The position numbers were made by a program, and so were the translations under genes. Source: Lentisphaeria bacterium (GTDB lineage: Bacteria > Verrucomicrobiota > Lentisphaeria > Victivallales > UBA1829). From it: a stretch of DNA of 5,646 nt. How positions within the stretch are numbered: position 1 is the stretch's first letter; every line of letters starts with the position of its first letter. Location of the stretch: NCBI GenBank assembly GCA_017456805.1, contig JAFTIQ010000099.1, positions 1 through 5,646 of the forward strand, written 5' to 3'. The notes below the pieces were generated by a model that worked only from the letters and a program-made list of their open reading frames with translations, was not told where the DNA came from and searched no databases. Positions 1 through 5,646 of this stretch are shown here, piece by piece.

Positions 1-340
1 GGATCCCGAGTTTCCAAAGAGCTTTTGCAAAACGGAGATTGAATCCGGGATAATCGACCATGACCACTCCCCGGGGGCGATCCTTTTTTGCTTTTTTGAC
101 AAGAAACAGGAAAATCCTGATGAATTTGAAGATATTTTCCAGAACTTCCACGACGCCGATGACGCCGAGTTCCGTGGAGTCCACCATGATCTCCACTCCC
201 GCGCGGCGCATATTCAGCCCGCCCATCCCTTTGATGGTCAGAGAAGGATCCTGCCGTTTCAGTTCCTGTGCGATTTTTCCGCCGTAAAGATCTCCGGAGG
301 ATTCCCCGGAAATAATCCAGATCTCATTGGAAACTGCCAT
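1..340 (-). CDS. lpxB: Lipid-A-disaccharide synthase LpxB, N-terminal part (cut by window edge)
   Basis: LpxB is a glycosyltransferase (GT19 family) that joins UDP-2,3-diacylglucosamine and lipid X into the lipid A disaccharide at the inner face of the cytoplasmic membrane. Only the first 113 codons are present, of about 380 usual for the family. Visible family signatures are ISGESSGD at residues 10-17 (the N-terminal ISGExSGD motif), GMGG at 38-41, LGVIGVVEVL at 58-67, and MVDYPGFNLRFAK at 94-106, matching the conserved D-x-P-x-FN segment. The ATG at 340-338 is supported by an AAGGTG ribosome binding site 5 nt upstream and by the family start. It begins 9 nt after the ffh stop in the same direction, so the two are very probably co-transcribed. 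Its presence implies a Gram-negative envelope. The assignment rests on motifs read by eye; the catalytic C-terminal half is outside the window. Confidence 0.93.
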   Translation of the reverse strand, partial: MAVSNEIWIISGESSGDLYGGKIAQELKRQDPSLTIKGMGGLNMRRAGVEIMVDSTELGVIGVVEVLENIFKFIRIFLFLVKKAKKDRPRGVVMVDYPGFNLRFAKALWKLGI

Positions 341-345
341 GATAA

Positions 346-351
346 CACCTT
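346..351 (-). promoter_or_regulatory. Ribosome binding site of lpxB overlapping the ffh stop
   Basis: On the minus strand AAGGTG lies 5 nt before the lpxB ATG and shares its two A bases with the TAA stop of ffh. This fixes the lpxB start and suggests that ribosomes ending on ffh help initiation on lpxB. The coupling is inferred from geometry only. Confidence 0.65.
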
Positions 352-1798
352 ATTTTTTCTTCCGTTTTTTCTTGGGAGGAGTAAAATTGGATCCTCTGGA
401 GAAGGAAGGACGGAATCCGCCCATTCCGCCGCCGAGCCCGCCCATTCCGGCAAGCCCGCCAAGATCCCCGAGAGATCCGGGAATGGAACCGGAAGACATC
501 AGTTTTCCGAAAATTCCGGTGGATTTCATCATTTTCCGCATATTGACAAACTGTTTGATCAGCTGGCTGACTTCTTCCACATTGGTTCCGCTGCCTTTGG
601 CAATACGTTTCCGGCGGGACATGTCAAGGATTTCCGGCTTGGCACGCTCTTTTTTGGTCATGGAACAGATGATCGCTTCCATCCGTTTGAATTTGGAGGT
701 GTCAAGTTCATCCATTCCGGCAAGTTTGTTTCCGCCGGGAAGAAGTTTCAGAATGGATTCAATCCCGCCCATACGGGTCATTTGACGGAGCTGTGCAAGG
801 AAATCTTCAAAGTCAAAGTCATTCTTTTTGAGCTTTTCCTGAAGCTTTTTGGCTTCTTCTTTATCCATCTCCTCTGCGGCACGTTCCACGAGAGAAACGA
901 TATCCCCCATGCCGAGAATACGGGATGCCATACGGTCAGGATGGAACACTTCCAGTTCGTCCATCTTTTCGCCGACCCCCATGAACTTGATGGGGCATCC
1001 GGTCACTTTCTTGATGGAGAGCGCAGCACCGCCGCGGGCATCCCCGTCAAGCTTCGTCAGAATGATCCCGGTAATTCCCAATGCTTCATGGAAGTGAGAT
1101 GCCACGGAAACCGCCTGCTGACCGAGTGCGGCATCTGCAACAAGAATGATTTCCTGAGGCCGGACGGTTTCTTTCAGGCGGACAAGTTCCTGAACCATAT
1201 CGGTATCGATCTGAAGGCGTCCAGCGGTATCAAGCAGGACATAATCGTTTCCGTTTGAGCGGGCTTTTGCGATGGCATCGGAGGCAATCGCGCAGATATC
1301 CATATTCCCGCGCTGAGAGTGAACCGGGATTCCGGTTTCCACGCCCAGGATTTCCAACTGATCGATCGCAGCCGGACGGTAAACGTCACAAGCGGTCATC
1401 AACGGTTTTCTGCCATGTTTGGAAAGATGCAAAGCAAGTTTTGCAGTTGTTGTAGTTTTCCCGGAACCGTGAAGACCGACCAGCATGGCGACGTTCGGAT
1501 GCCGCTGGGGGTCAAAATTCAGCGGAGCTTCCGCGGGTCCCATCAACTCCACAAGTTTATCATTGACGATTTTCACCGCCATCTGACCGGGGGTGATGCT
1601 GCGGATCACATCGCTGCCGAGACAGCTCTTCTGAACTTCTTCAATAAAATTGTCAGCAACTTCACGATTGACATCTGCATCCAGCAATGCGATGCGGACA
1701 TCCTCCATTGCCTCAGCGATATTGGACTCAGAAAGGGACGCGACTCCTCTGAGTTTTCTCAAGGCATCATGAAGCTTATCTGTTAAATTATTAAACAT
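350..1798 (-). CDS. ffh: Signal recognition particle protein Ffh (SRP54 GTPase)
   Basis: Ffh binds 4.5S/6S SRP RNA and signal sequences of nascent membrane and secreted proteins and, with the receptor FtsY, delivers ribosomes to the translocon. The 482-residue product is slightly longer than the usual 440-460. Order of parts: N domain with RIALLDADVN at 35-44; G domain with P-loop GLHGSGKTT at 108-116, DVYRPAA at 138-144, DTAGR at 190-194, TKLDGDARGG at 248-257 and GVGEK at 274-278; M domain with the LRQM/LP finger-loop region at about 337-362 and the RNA-binding stretch RRKRIAKGSG at 395-404. The tail is Gly/Met-rich (about 443-461) and ends in PPKKKRKKK. Two details differ from the commonest forms: His110 where Gln is usual in the P-loop, and DAALGQ (222-227) where DAMTGQ is usual. 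The ATG has an AAGAGGTG site 4 nt upstream. It leads the leftward unit with lpxB and diverges from ilvD. Confidence 0.98.
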   Translation of the reverse strand: MFNNLTDKLHDALRKLRGVASLSESNIAEAMEDVRIALLDADVNREVADNFIEEVQKSCLGSDVIRSITPGQMAVKIVNDKLVELMGPAEAPLNFDPQRHPNVAMLVGLHGSGKTTTTAKLALHLSKHGRKPLMTACDVYRPAAIDQLEILGVETGIPVHSQRGNMDICAIASDAIAKARSNGNDYVLLDTAGRLQIDTDMVQELVRLKETVRPQEIILVADAALGQQAVSVASHFHEALGITGIILTKLDGDARGGAALSIKKVTGCPIKFMGVGEKMDELEVFHPDRMASRILGMGDIVSLVERAAEEMDKEEAKKLQEKLKKNDFDFEDFLAQLRQMTRMGGIESILKLLPGGNKLAGMDELDTSKFKRMEAIICSMTKKERAKPEILDMSRRKRIAKGSGTNVEEVSQLIKQFVNMRKMMKSTGIFGKLMSSGSIPGSLGDLGGLAGMGGLGGGMGGFRPSFSRGSNFTPPKKKRKKK

Positions 1799-1802
1799 TT
1801 TT

Positions 1803-1810
1803 CACCTCTT
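1803..1810 (-). promoter_or_regulatory. Ribosome binding site of ffh
   Basis: AAGAGGTG on the minus strand, 4 nt before the ffh ATG, is a good Shine-Dalgarno match. It supports the chosen start, which also gives the normal N-terminus of the N domain. Confidence 0.75.
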
Positions 1811-1840
1811 GCGATTGTAAAATGGGGAACTCCGTGCTAC

Positions 1841-1846
1841 ATTATA
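1841..1846 (-). promoter_or_regulatory. Possible second, proximal -10 element for ffh
   Basis: The minus strand carries a perfect TATAAT here, which would give a leader of roughly 35 nt before the ffh ATG. At a spacing of 17 bp the upstream hexamer is CGGGGT, a poor -35, so this would need an activator or may be a chance match in AT-rich DNA. The seven bases ATTATAT on the plus strand recur at 1883-1889, the -10 region of the stronger distal promoter. Confidence 0.3.
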
Positions 1847-1866
1847 TCCAAGTACATCGGGCTACC

Positions 1867-1900
1867 CCGTAAAATTCTATATATTATATACATTTTACGG
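1867..1900. repeat. 34-bp inverted repeat between ffh and ilvD
   Basis: The perfect 9-bp arms CCGTAAAAT (1867-1875) and ATTTTACGG (1892-1900) flank a 16-bp AT-only-like core that itself contains TATATA-T-TATATA centred on 1884. The repeat covers the -10 element and start region of the predicted ffh promoter. It could be a dyad bound by a dimeric or tetrameric regulator. It lacks a following T-tract, so a terminator is unlikely. Confidence 0.6.
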
Positions 1901-1911
1901 TAAAATTTCAA
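1883..1911 (-). promoter_or_regulatory. Strong sigma70-type promoter for ffh-lpxB
   Basis: Read on the minus strand, TTGAAA (1911-1906, five of six matches to TTGACA) is followed by exactly 17 bp and a perfect TATAAT (1888-1883). Transcription would start near 1876, giving a leader of about 78 nt upstream of ffh. This is the only near-consensus promoter I found in the divergent gap. The spacer contains most of a 15-bp palindrome, implying regulation. No equally good promoter reads toward ilvD. Confidence 0.7.
1892..1906. promoter_or_regulatory. 15-bp palindromic operator candidate in the ffh promoter spacer
   Basis: ATTTTAC-G-GTAAAAT is a perfect odd palindrome with 7-bp arms. It fills the ffh promoter spacer from just after the -10 side to the first base of the -35 hexamer and ends 25 bp before the ilvD ATG. 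A protein bound here would block RNA polymerase at ffh and lie within the ilvD promoter or leader region. Its left arm is shared with the wider 34-bp inverted repeat. The cognate regulator is unknown, and binding is inference from symmetry and position. Confidence 0.5.
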
Positions 1912-1931
1912 CCCCTGAAATAAAAAAAATT

Positions 1932-3620
1932 ATGGAAAGTCAGAAAAAAATGCGCAGCAGTATCATGAAAGACGGCTTGGAACGTGCGCCGCACCGTTCT
2001 CTTTTCCGCGCGACAGGGCTCAAAACGGAAGACTTCGGCAAGCCTTTTATCGGCGTTTGCAACTCTTACACCTCAATCGTCCCCGGACATTGCCACCTGG
2101 ATAAAGTCGGCAAGCTGATTTGCGATGAAATCCGCAAAGCAGGCGGCGTTCCTTTTGAATTCAACACCATTGCCGTTTGCGACGGTATTGCGATGGGACA
2201 CTCCGGAATGAAATTCTCTCTGCCCAGCCGCGAACTGATCGCTGACTGCGTGGAATCCATGGCTTCTGCCCATCCCTTCGATGCAATGATCTGCATCCCC
2301 AACTGCGATAAAATCGTTCCGGGTATGCTCATGGCAACCATGCGTTTGAATATCCCCACCATCTTCGCTTCCGGCGGACCGATGCGTGCAGGTAAGAAAT
2401 TTGATGGACACGACAGCGACCTGAACTCTGTGTTCGAAGGTGTCGCCCGCTGTTCTGTCGGCAGAATGAATGACAAAGAACTGGAACAGCTGGAAGGAGA
2501 AGCCTGCCCCGGATGCGGTTCCTGCTCCGGTATGTTCACCGCAAACAGCATGAACTGCCTTTGCGAAGTCCTCGGTCTTGCTCTCCCCGGAAACGGAACC
2601 ATTGCAGCCGACTCCGAAGAACGCATTGAACATTGGAAGAGATCTGCCCGCCGTATCGTTGAAATGGCGAAAGAAAACGGACCTCTCCCGAAACATATCG
2701 CAACAGCTGATGCATTCTACAATGCACTTGTCATGGATATGGCTATGGGCGGAAGCACCAATACCATCCTCCATACTCTTGCAGTTGCAAATGAAGCAGG
2801 TGTCAAACTTGACCTTCACAAGATGGATGAGATCAGCCGCATGACCCCGAACATCTGCAAAGTCGCACCATCCAGCCACTATCACATGGAAGACGTCCGT
2901 CTTGCAGGCGGTATCATGGGGATCCTCAAAGAAATTTCCAAGATGGGAACGGTCAAAGCGGATGCCCTCACAGTTTCCGGCAAAACCATCGGCGAAGTTG
3001 CTGCGGAAGCACCTGCTCCGGATGGAACCGTGATCCGTACAGTGGAAAATCCTTACAGCAAATCCGGCGGTCTTGCGGTTCTTTTCGGGAACCTTGCAGA
3101 ACGCGGAGGTGTTGTGAAAGCAGCCGGTGTTGCACCGTCCATGCTGGTTCATAAAGGTCCTGCCGTGATCTTTGAAAGTCAGGAAGAAGCCTGTGCCGGA
3201 ATTCTCGGCGGAAAAGTCAAAGCAGGCGATGTTGTTGTGATCCGTTACGAAGGCCCCAAAGGCGGACCCGGAATGCAGGAAATGCTTGCTCCCACCAGTT
3301 ATATCATGGGTCAGGGGCTCGGTGAATCCGTGGCATTGATCACCGACGGACGGTTCTCCGGAGCAACTCACGGTGCCTGCATCGGTCACATCAGCCCTGA
3401 AGCTGCCGAAGGCGGTCTGATCGGACTCGTGGAAGAAGGCGATATCATTGAAATCGATATTCCGAACCGCAGCATCAACCTTGCTGTTCCGGAAGATGTT
3501 CTGGCAAAACGCCGTGAAAACTGGGTTCCCAAAACCCGTCAGCTCACTTCCAAATGGCTCCGCCGCTATGCTAAATTGGCAACCAGTGCCGATTCCGGCG
3601 GTATCCTTTCCGATAACTGA
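1932..3620 (+). CDS. ilvD: Dihydroxy-acid dehydratase IlvD
   Basis: IlvD dehydrates 2,3-dihydroxy-isovalerate and 2,3-dihydroxy-3-methylvalerate to 2-keto acids, the penultimate step of valine and isoleucine synthesis (and the route to leucine and pantothenate), in the cytoplasm with an Fe-S cluster and Mg2+. The 562-residue length fits the shorter class common in Bacillus and many other bacteria (E. coli has 616). The three expected cluster cysteines are in place: Cys43 in CNSY, Cys125 in PNCDK, and Cys198 in [18 protein letters not shown]. Lys127 after Cys-Asp is the residue carbamylated in studied homologues. [14 protein letters not shown] at about 473-486 holds the proposed catalytic serine (Ser476). 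The start is uncertain: the ATG at 1932 has only A-rich sequence before it, while an in-frame ATG at 1950 (MRSSIMKDG) aligns well with many homologues and has a weak GGAAAG 10 nt upstream. The downstream pseudouridine synthase overlaps its stop. No leader peptide or T-box is visible. Confidence 0.98.
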   Translation: MESQKKMRSSIMKDGLERAPHRSLFRATGLKTEDFGKPFIGVCNSYTSIVPGHCHLDKVGKLICDEIRKAGGVPFEFNTIAVCDGIAMGHSGMKFSLPSRELIADCVESMASAHPFDAMICIPNCDKIVPGMLMATMRLNIPTIFASGGPMRAGKKFDGHDSDLNSVFEGVARCSVGRMNDKELEQLEGEACPGCGSCSGMFTANSMNCLCEVLGLALPGNGTIAADSEERIEHWKRSARRIVEMAKENGPLPKHIATADAFYNALVMDMAMGGSTNTILHTLAVANEAGVKLDLHKMDEISRMTPNICKVAPSSHYHMEDVRLAGGIMGILKEISKMGTVKADALTVSGKTIGEVAAEAPAPDGTVIRTVENPYSKSGGLAVLFGNLAERGGVVKAAGVAPSMLVHKGPAVIFESQEEACAGILGGKVKAGDVVVIRYEGPKGGPGMQEMLAPTSYIMGQGLGESVALITDGRFSGATHGACIGHISPEAAEGGLIGLVEEGDIIEIDIPNRSINLAVPEDVLAKRRENWVPKTRQLTSKWLRRYAKLATSADSGGILSDN

Positions 3621-4552
3621 TGGAACGGATTTCTGAAATCATTACCGGGCCGGAGGCTGAAAACCTCCGGCTCGACATTTTTCTTGCAAAACGTTTTCCT
3701 TACCACTCCCGTTCCGGCTGGCAGAAAGCTGTTTCCGATGGGGAGATCCTGTTGAATGGACAGAAAACGAAGGCGTCCCGTGCGCTTCATGCCGGGGAAA
3801 AAATCGCTTTTGTTCCCAAAAATCCTCTGCCGGAACCGCCGGTGGATCGTGCGTATCAAATCCTGGAACGGACTCCCGGATATATCGCGGTCAACAAACC
3901 CGGCAACCTGCCCTGTCATCCTTCCGGTGTGTTTTTCAAACATACACTCTGGTACATCATGAAAGAAGATCTGCAGTGTGATCTGCACATCATCACCCGG
4001 CTTGACCGGGAAACATCCGGCGTTGTTTTATCTGCGATCGACAGTGAAACTGCATCCCGGATGAGTCAGGATATGATGGCAGGAAAAATCGGGAAACGTT
4101 ACCTTGCCATTGTCCACGGGCATTTTGATCATGAGATCCATGCCAGAGGCTATCTTTCCAACGATCCCCATTCAGCGGTCAATAAGAAACGCCGCTTTAC
4201 GATGGAAGAGGTTCCGGATTCAGAAACATCCGATACCCTCCTGATTCCCGTTTCCTATGATGGGACTTACTCTCTGGTGGAGGCGCGCCCTGCGACCGGA
4301 CGGCTTCATCAGATCCGGGCAACCCTCTGTTCTCTTGGTTTTCCGCTTGCCGGAGATAAGCTCTACGGTGCAGATGAAACCTTTTTCCTCCGTTTCATTG
4401 AGGATGCCCTGACGGAAGAGGACCGTTCGATCCTGATTCTGCCCGGTCAGGCACTTCACGCATTGGAACTTGTCTGGAACGGATTGCACTTTACTGCGCC
4501 TGTTCCGGAACTCTGGAGAAAAAAATTTCCGCTTCTGTTCCAAAAAGAATGA
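3620..4552 (+). CDS. RluA-family RNA pseudouridine synthase with S4 domain
   Basis: This 310-residue protein should isomerise specific uridines in rRNA or tRNA to pseudouridine. An N-terminal S4-type RNA-binding segment spans about 16-65 (LRLDIFLAKRF..., DGEILLNGQKTKASRALHAGEKI). The catalytic domain follows: VNKPGNLPCHPSG at 91-103, RLDRETSG at 127-134 with catalytic Asp129, KRYLAIVHG at 159-167, and ARPATGRLHQIRATL at 222-236 followed by GDKLYG at 245-250, then HALEL at 280-284. The motif usually written HRLDxxTSG has Thr126 in place of His, so the RluA, RluC or RluD subtype and the target site cannot be assigned by eye. The ATG shares one base with the ilvD TGA (TGATG) and has no clear ribosome binding site, so translation is probably coupled to ilvD. 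There is no obvious functional link to amino acid synthesis. Confidence 0.93.
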   Translation: MERISEIITGPEAENLRLDIFLAKRFPYHSRSGWQKAVSDGEILLNGQKTKASRALHAGEKIAFVPKNPLPEPPVDRAYQILERTPGYIAVNKPGNLPCHPSGVFFKHTLWYIMKEDLQCDLHIITRLDRETSGVVLSAIDSETASRMSQDMMAGKIGKRYLAIVHGHFDHEIHARGYLSNDPHSAVNKKRRFTMEEVPDSETSDTLLIPVSYDGTYSLVEARPATGRLHQIRATLCSLGFPLAGDKLYGADETFFLRFIEDALTEEDRSILILPGQALHALELVWNGLHFTAPVPELWRKKFPLLFQKE

Positions 4553-4615
4553 ACATTTCCCCGGAAAGGGCTGTCTATACTGAAAAAATCAATTTATTTC
4601 AAGGAGAATACGATT
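4553..4615 (+). promoter_or_regulatory. Gap before the MoxR gene: ribosome binding site and possible weak promoter
   Basis: This 63-bp gap contains AAGGAG at 4601-4606, 9 nt before the MoxR ATG, the best Shine-Dalgarno on the plus strand here. A TATACT hexamer at 4576-4581 could be a -10 element, but the 17-bp upstream hexamer (ACATTT) is not a -35 match. A short symmetric element TTTCC-CC-GGAAA at 4556-4567 follows the preceding stop codon; it has no T-tract and is too small to call a terminator. The MoxR gene may be read through from ilvD or start from a weak promoter here. Confidence 0.45.
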
Positions 4616-5638
4616 ATGACACAGGAAGAGTTACAGAAATTGCAGGGAGAAATCACCGCGGCATCCGCATTTCTCCGTCCGCTGAAAGCTGAAATGAGCC
4701 GGATTGTTTCCGGACAGCAGAAGCTGATCGACCGTTTGATCATTGCCTTGATCGCCGATGGGCATGTTTTGCTGGAAGGTTTGCCCGGATTGGCAAAAAC
4801 TCTTGCAGTGAAAACACTTGCAAAAGCTCTGGATGGCAAATTCGCCCGTATTCAGTTCACCCCGGACCTTCTTCCTGCCGATGTGATCGGAACCAACATT
4901 TACAACCCGGCAGAACATACCTTCTCTGTCAAACAGGGTCCTGTTTTTGCAAATATCGTTCTTGCAGATGAAATCAACCGTGCCCCGGCAAAGGTGCAGA
5001 GTGCGCTGCTGGAATGTATGCAGGAACGTCAGGCAACCATCAGCGGAACCACTTGCAAAATGCCGGAACCGTTCCTTGTCCTTGCCACACAGAACCCCAT
5101 TGAACAGGAAGGGACATATCCTCTTCCGGAAGCTCAGATCGACCGTTTCCTCTTCAAATTGAAAGTCTTTTATCCTCTCCGGGAGGAAGAACGGCTCATT
5201 GCGGAAAACAATGCCCATCCGGAATTCACTCCTCAGGCAATGACCGTTGCCTCTCTGGCAGATATCACAGCCGCAAGAAAGCTTGTTGACCGGATCTATA
5301 TGGATCCCAAACTGCTGGATTATATCCTTGATATCGTCTTTGCGACCCGCCCGAAATGCCATTCCGGTCTTTCCGAACGGCAGCAGGATGCAAAACTTTC
5401 TCATCTTTCCACCCTGATCCAGTACGGGGCATCTCCCCGTGCAACGATCGCGTTAGTCCTTGCAGCAAAAGCAGTTGCATTCATGGATGGCAGAGCCTAT
5501 GTGATCCCGCAGGATGTGAAAGAGATCGCTCACGATGTTCTCCGTCACAGAATCATTCTTTCCTATGAAGCAGAAGCAGAAAATCTGACAGCTGACCATT
5601 TGATCCTGCAGATCCTTGAGGAACTGAAAACTCCCTGA
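4616..5638 (+). CDS. MoxR-family AAA+ ATPase
   Basis: MoxR proteins are ATP-driven chaperone-like AAA+ enzymes, often acting with von Willebrand factor A and DUF58 proteins in metal insertion, envelope stress tolerance or protein maturation. The 340-residue product is complete and typical in length. Motifs: Walker A GLPGLAKT at 55-62 (the MoxR form, with Ala before Lys), Walker B VLADEINRAP at 115-124, sensor 1 ATQNP at 157-161, the EAQIDRF segment at 172-178 typical of the arginine-finger region, and sensor 2 GASPRA at 271-276. The C-terminal lid contains DVLRHRIILSYEAEAEN at 307-323, a very conserved MoxR block. The segment between ATRP (243-246) and GASPRA is long, as I recall for Bacteroidetes Bat-operon MoxR proteins. 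No signal peptide or membrane segment is seen, so it is cytoplasmic. The start is set by AAGGAG 9 nt upstream. The stop overlaps the next ATG. Confidence 0.96.
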   Translation: MTQEELQKLQGEITAASAFLRPLKAEMSRIVSGQQKLIDRLIIALIADGHVLLEGLPGLAKTLAVKTLAKALDGKFARIQFTPDLLPADVIGTNIYNPAEHTFSVKQGPVFANIVLADEINRAPAKVQSALLECMQERQATISGTTCKMPEPFLVLATQNPIEQEGTYPLPEAQIDRFLFKLKVFYPLREEERLIAENNAHPEFTPQAMTVASLADITAARKLVDRIYMDPKLLDYILDIVFATRPKCHSGLSERQQDAKLSHLSTLIQYGASPRATIALVLAAKAVAFMDGRAYVIPQDVKEIAHDVLRHRIILSYEAEAENLTADHLILQILEELKTP

Positions 5639-5646
5639 TGTCAGGA
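5638..5646 (+). CDS. Start of a downstream gene (first three codons only)
   Basis: An ATG shares its A with the MoxR TGA stop (TGATG) and opens ATG-TCA-GGA before the window ends. The same one-base overlap joins ilvD to the pseudouridine synthase, which makes it credible as a real start. MoxR genes are very often followed by a DUF58 gene with this tight coupling, so that is the expected product, but three codons cannot show it. A GAGGAA at 5618-5623 is rather far upstream (14 nt) to serve as its ribosome binding site. Confidence 0.4.

Noticed and set aside
350..373. A-rich runs in the ffh 3' end as a programmed frameshift site or an Ffh-LpxB fusion
   Set aside because: The A runs encode the lysine tail. 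The A-AAA-AAC heptamer is not in the phase needed for -1 slippage, and although lpxB is in frame with ffh, a TAA separates them and lpxB has its own ribosome binding site.
1319..1786. A 155-codon plus-strand open frame, and others at 782-1258 and 327-785, across ffh
   Set aside because: All are antisense to ffh, which has complete domain structure and its own ribosome binding site. The products show no family resemblance.
1838..1843. Plus-strand promoter for ilvD with TTGTAA at 1815-1820 and TACATT at 1838-1843
   Set aside because: The spacing is 17 bp, but each hexamer matches only four of six positions, which is expected by chance in AT-rich DNA. No better plus-strand promoter was found.
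1858..1869. CGGG-CTAC-CCCG hairpin in the ffh leader as a riboswitch or attenuator
   Set aside because: It is a single 4-bp stem with no following T-tract, conserved riboswitch core or leader peptide. The leader is too short and simple to support a call.
2073..3389. A 438-codon open frame on the minus strand across ilvD
   Set aside because: It lies entirely antisense to a clearly conserved ilvD and encodes a Cys/His/Phe-rich protein with no recognisable domain. The open frame follows from the codon choice of ilvD.
4556..4567. TTTCC-CC-GGAAA after the pseudouridine synthase as a terminator
   Set aside because: The stem is only 5 bp, the loop is 2 nt, and no T-run follows. TTCCGG/CCGGAA-like words are also common throughout the window because of codon use.
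4631..5404. A 257-codon minus-strand open frame across the MoxR gene
   Set aside because: It is a shadow of an intact AAA+ gene on the other strand, with no motif of its own.

Overview
This is a conventional stretch of bacterial chromosome of intermediate GC content, densely packed with housekeeping and metabolic genes. The lipid A gene at the left edge points to a Gram-negative, outer-membrane-bearing organism. The MoxR-type ATPase is close to the long form I associate with Bacteroidetes and related diderms, and the Ffh sequence departs from the proteobacterial type. A Bacteroidetes- or PVC-like (for example Lentisphaerae/Verrucomicrobia) source is possible, but this is inference and cannot be settled from one window.

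Layout: two transcription units diverge from a 133-bp intergenic region at 1799-1931. Leftward (minus strand) run ffh, the protein subunit of the signal recognition particle, and, 9 nt after its stop codon, the 5' third of lpxB (lipid-A-disaccharide synthase), cut by the window edge. Rightward (plus strand) run ilvD (dihydroxy-acid dehydratase for branched-chain amino acid synthesis), an RluA-family pseudouridine synthase whose ATG overlaps the ilvD stop by 1 nt, a 63-bp gap with a good ribosome binding site, and a complete MoxR-family AAA+ ATPase. The MoxR stop again overlaps the ATG of a further gene that leaves the window after three codons, expected from typical MoxR operons to be a DUF58 protein.

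The most interesting non-coding structure is in the divergent intergenic region. A near-consensus sigma70-type promoter for ffh (TTGAAA, 17 bp, TATAAT on the minus strand) carries a perfect 15-bp odd palindrome, ATTTTAC-G-GTAAAAT, in and at the edge of its spacer. One arm of that palindrome also belongs to a wider 34-bp inverted repeat, and the GTAAAAT heptamer recurs elsewhere in the gap. This looks like an operator placed to control ffh and possibly ilvD, but the regulator is not identifiable here.

I see no RNA gene, mobile element, CRISPR array or defence system, and no evidence for a new multi-gene system. All five substantial genes belong to recognised families and look intact apart from the edge truncation.
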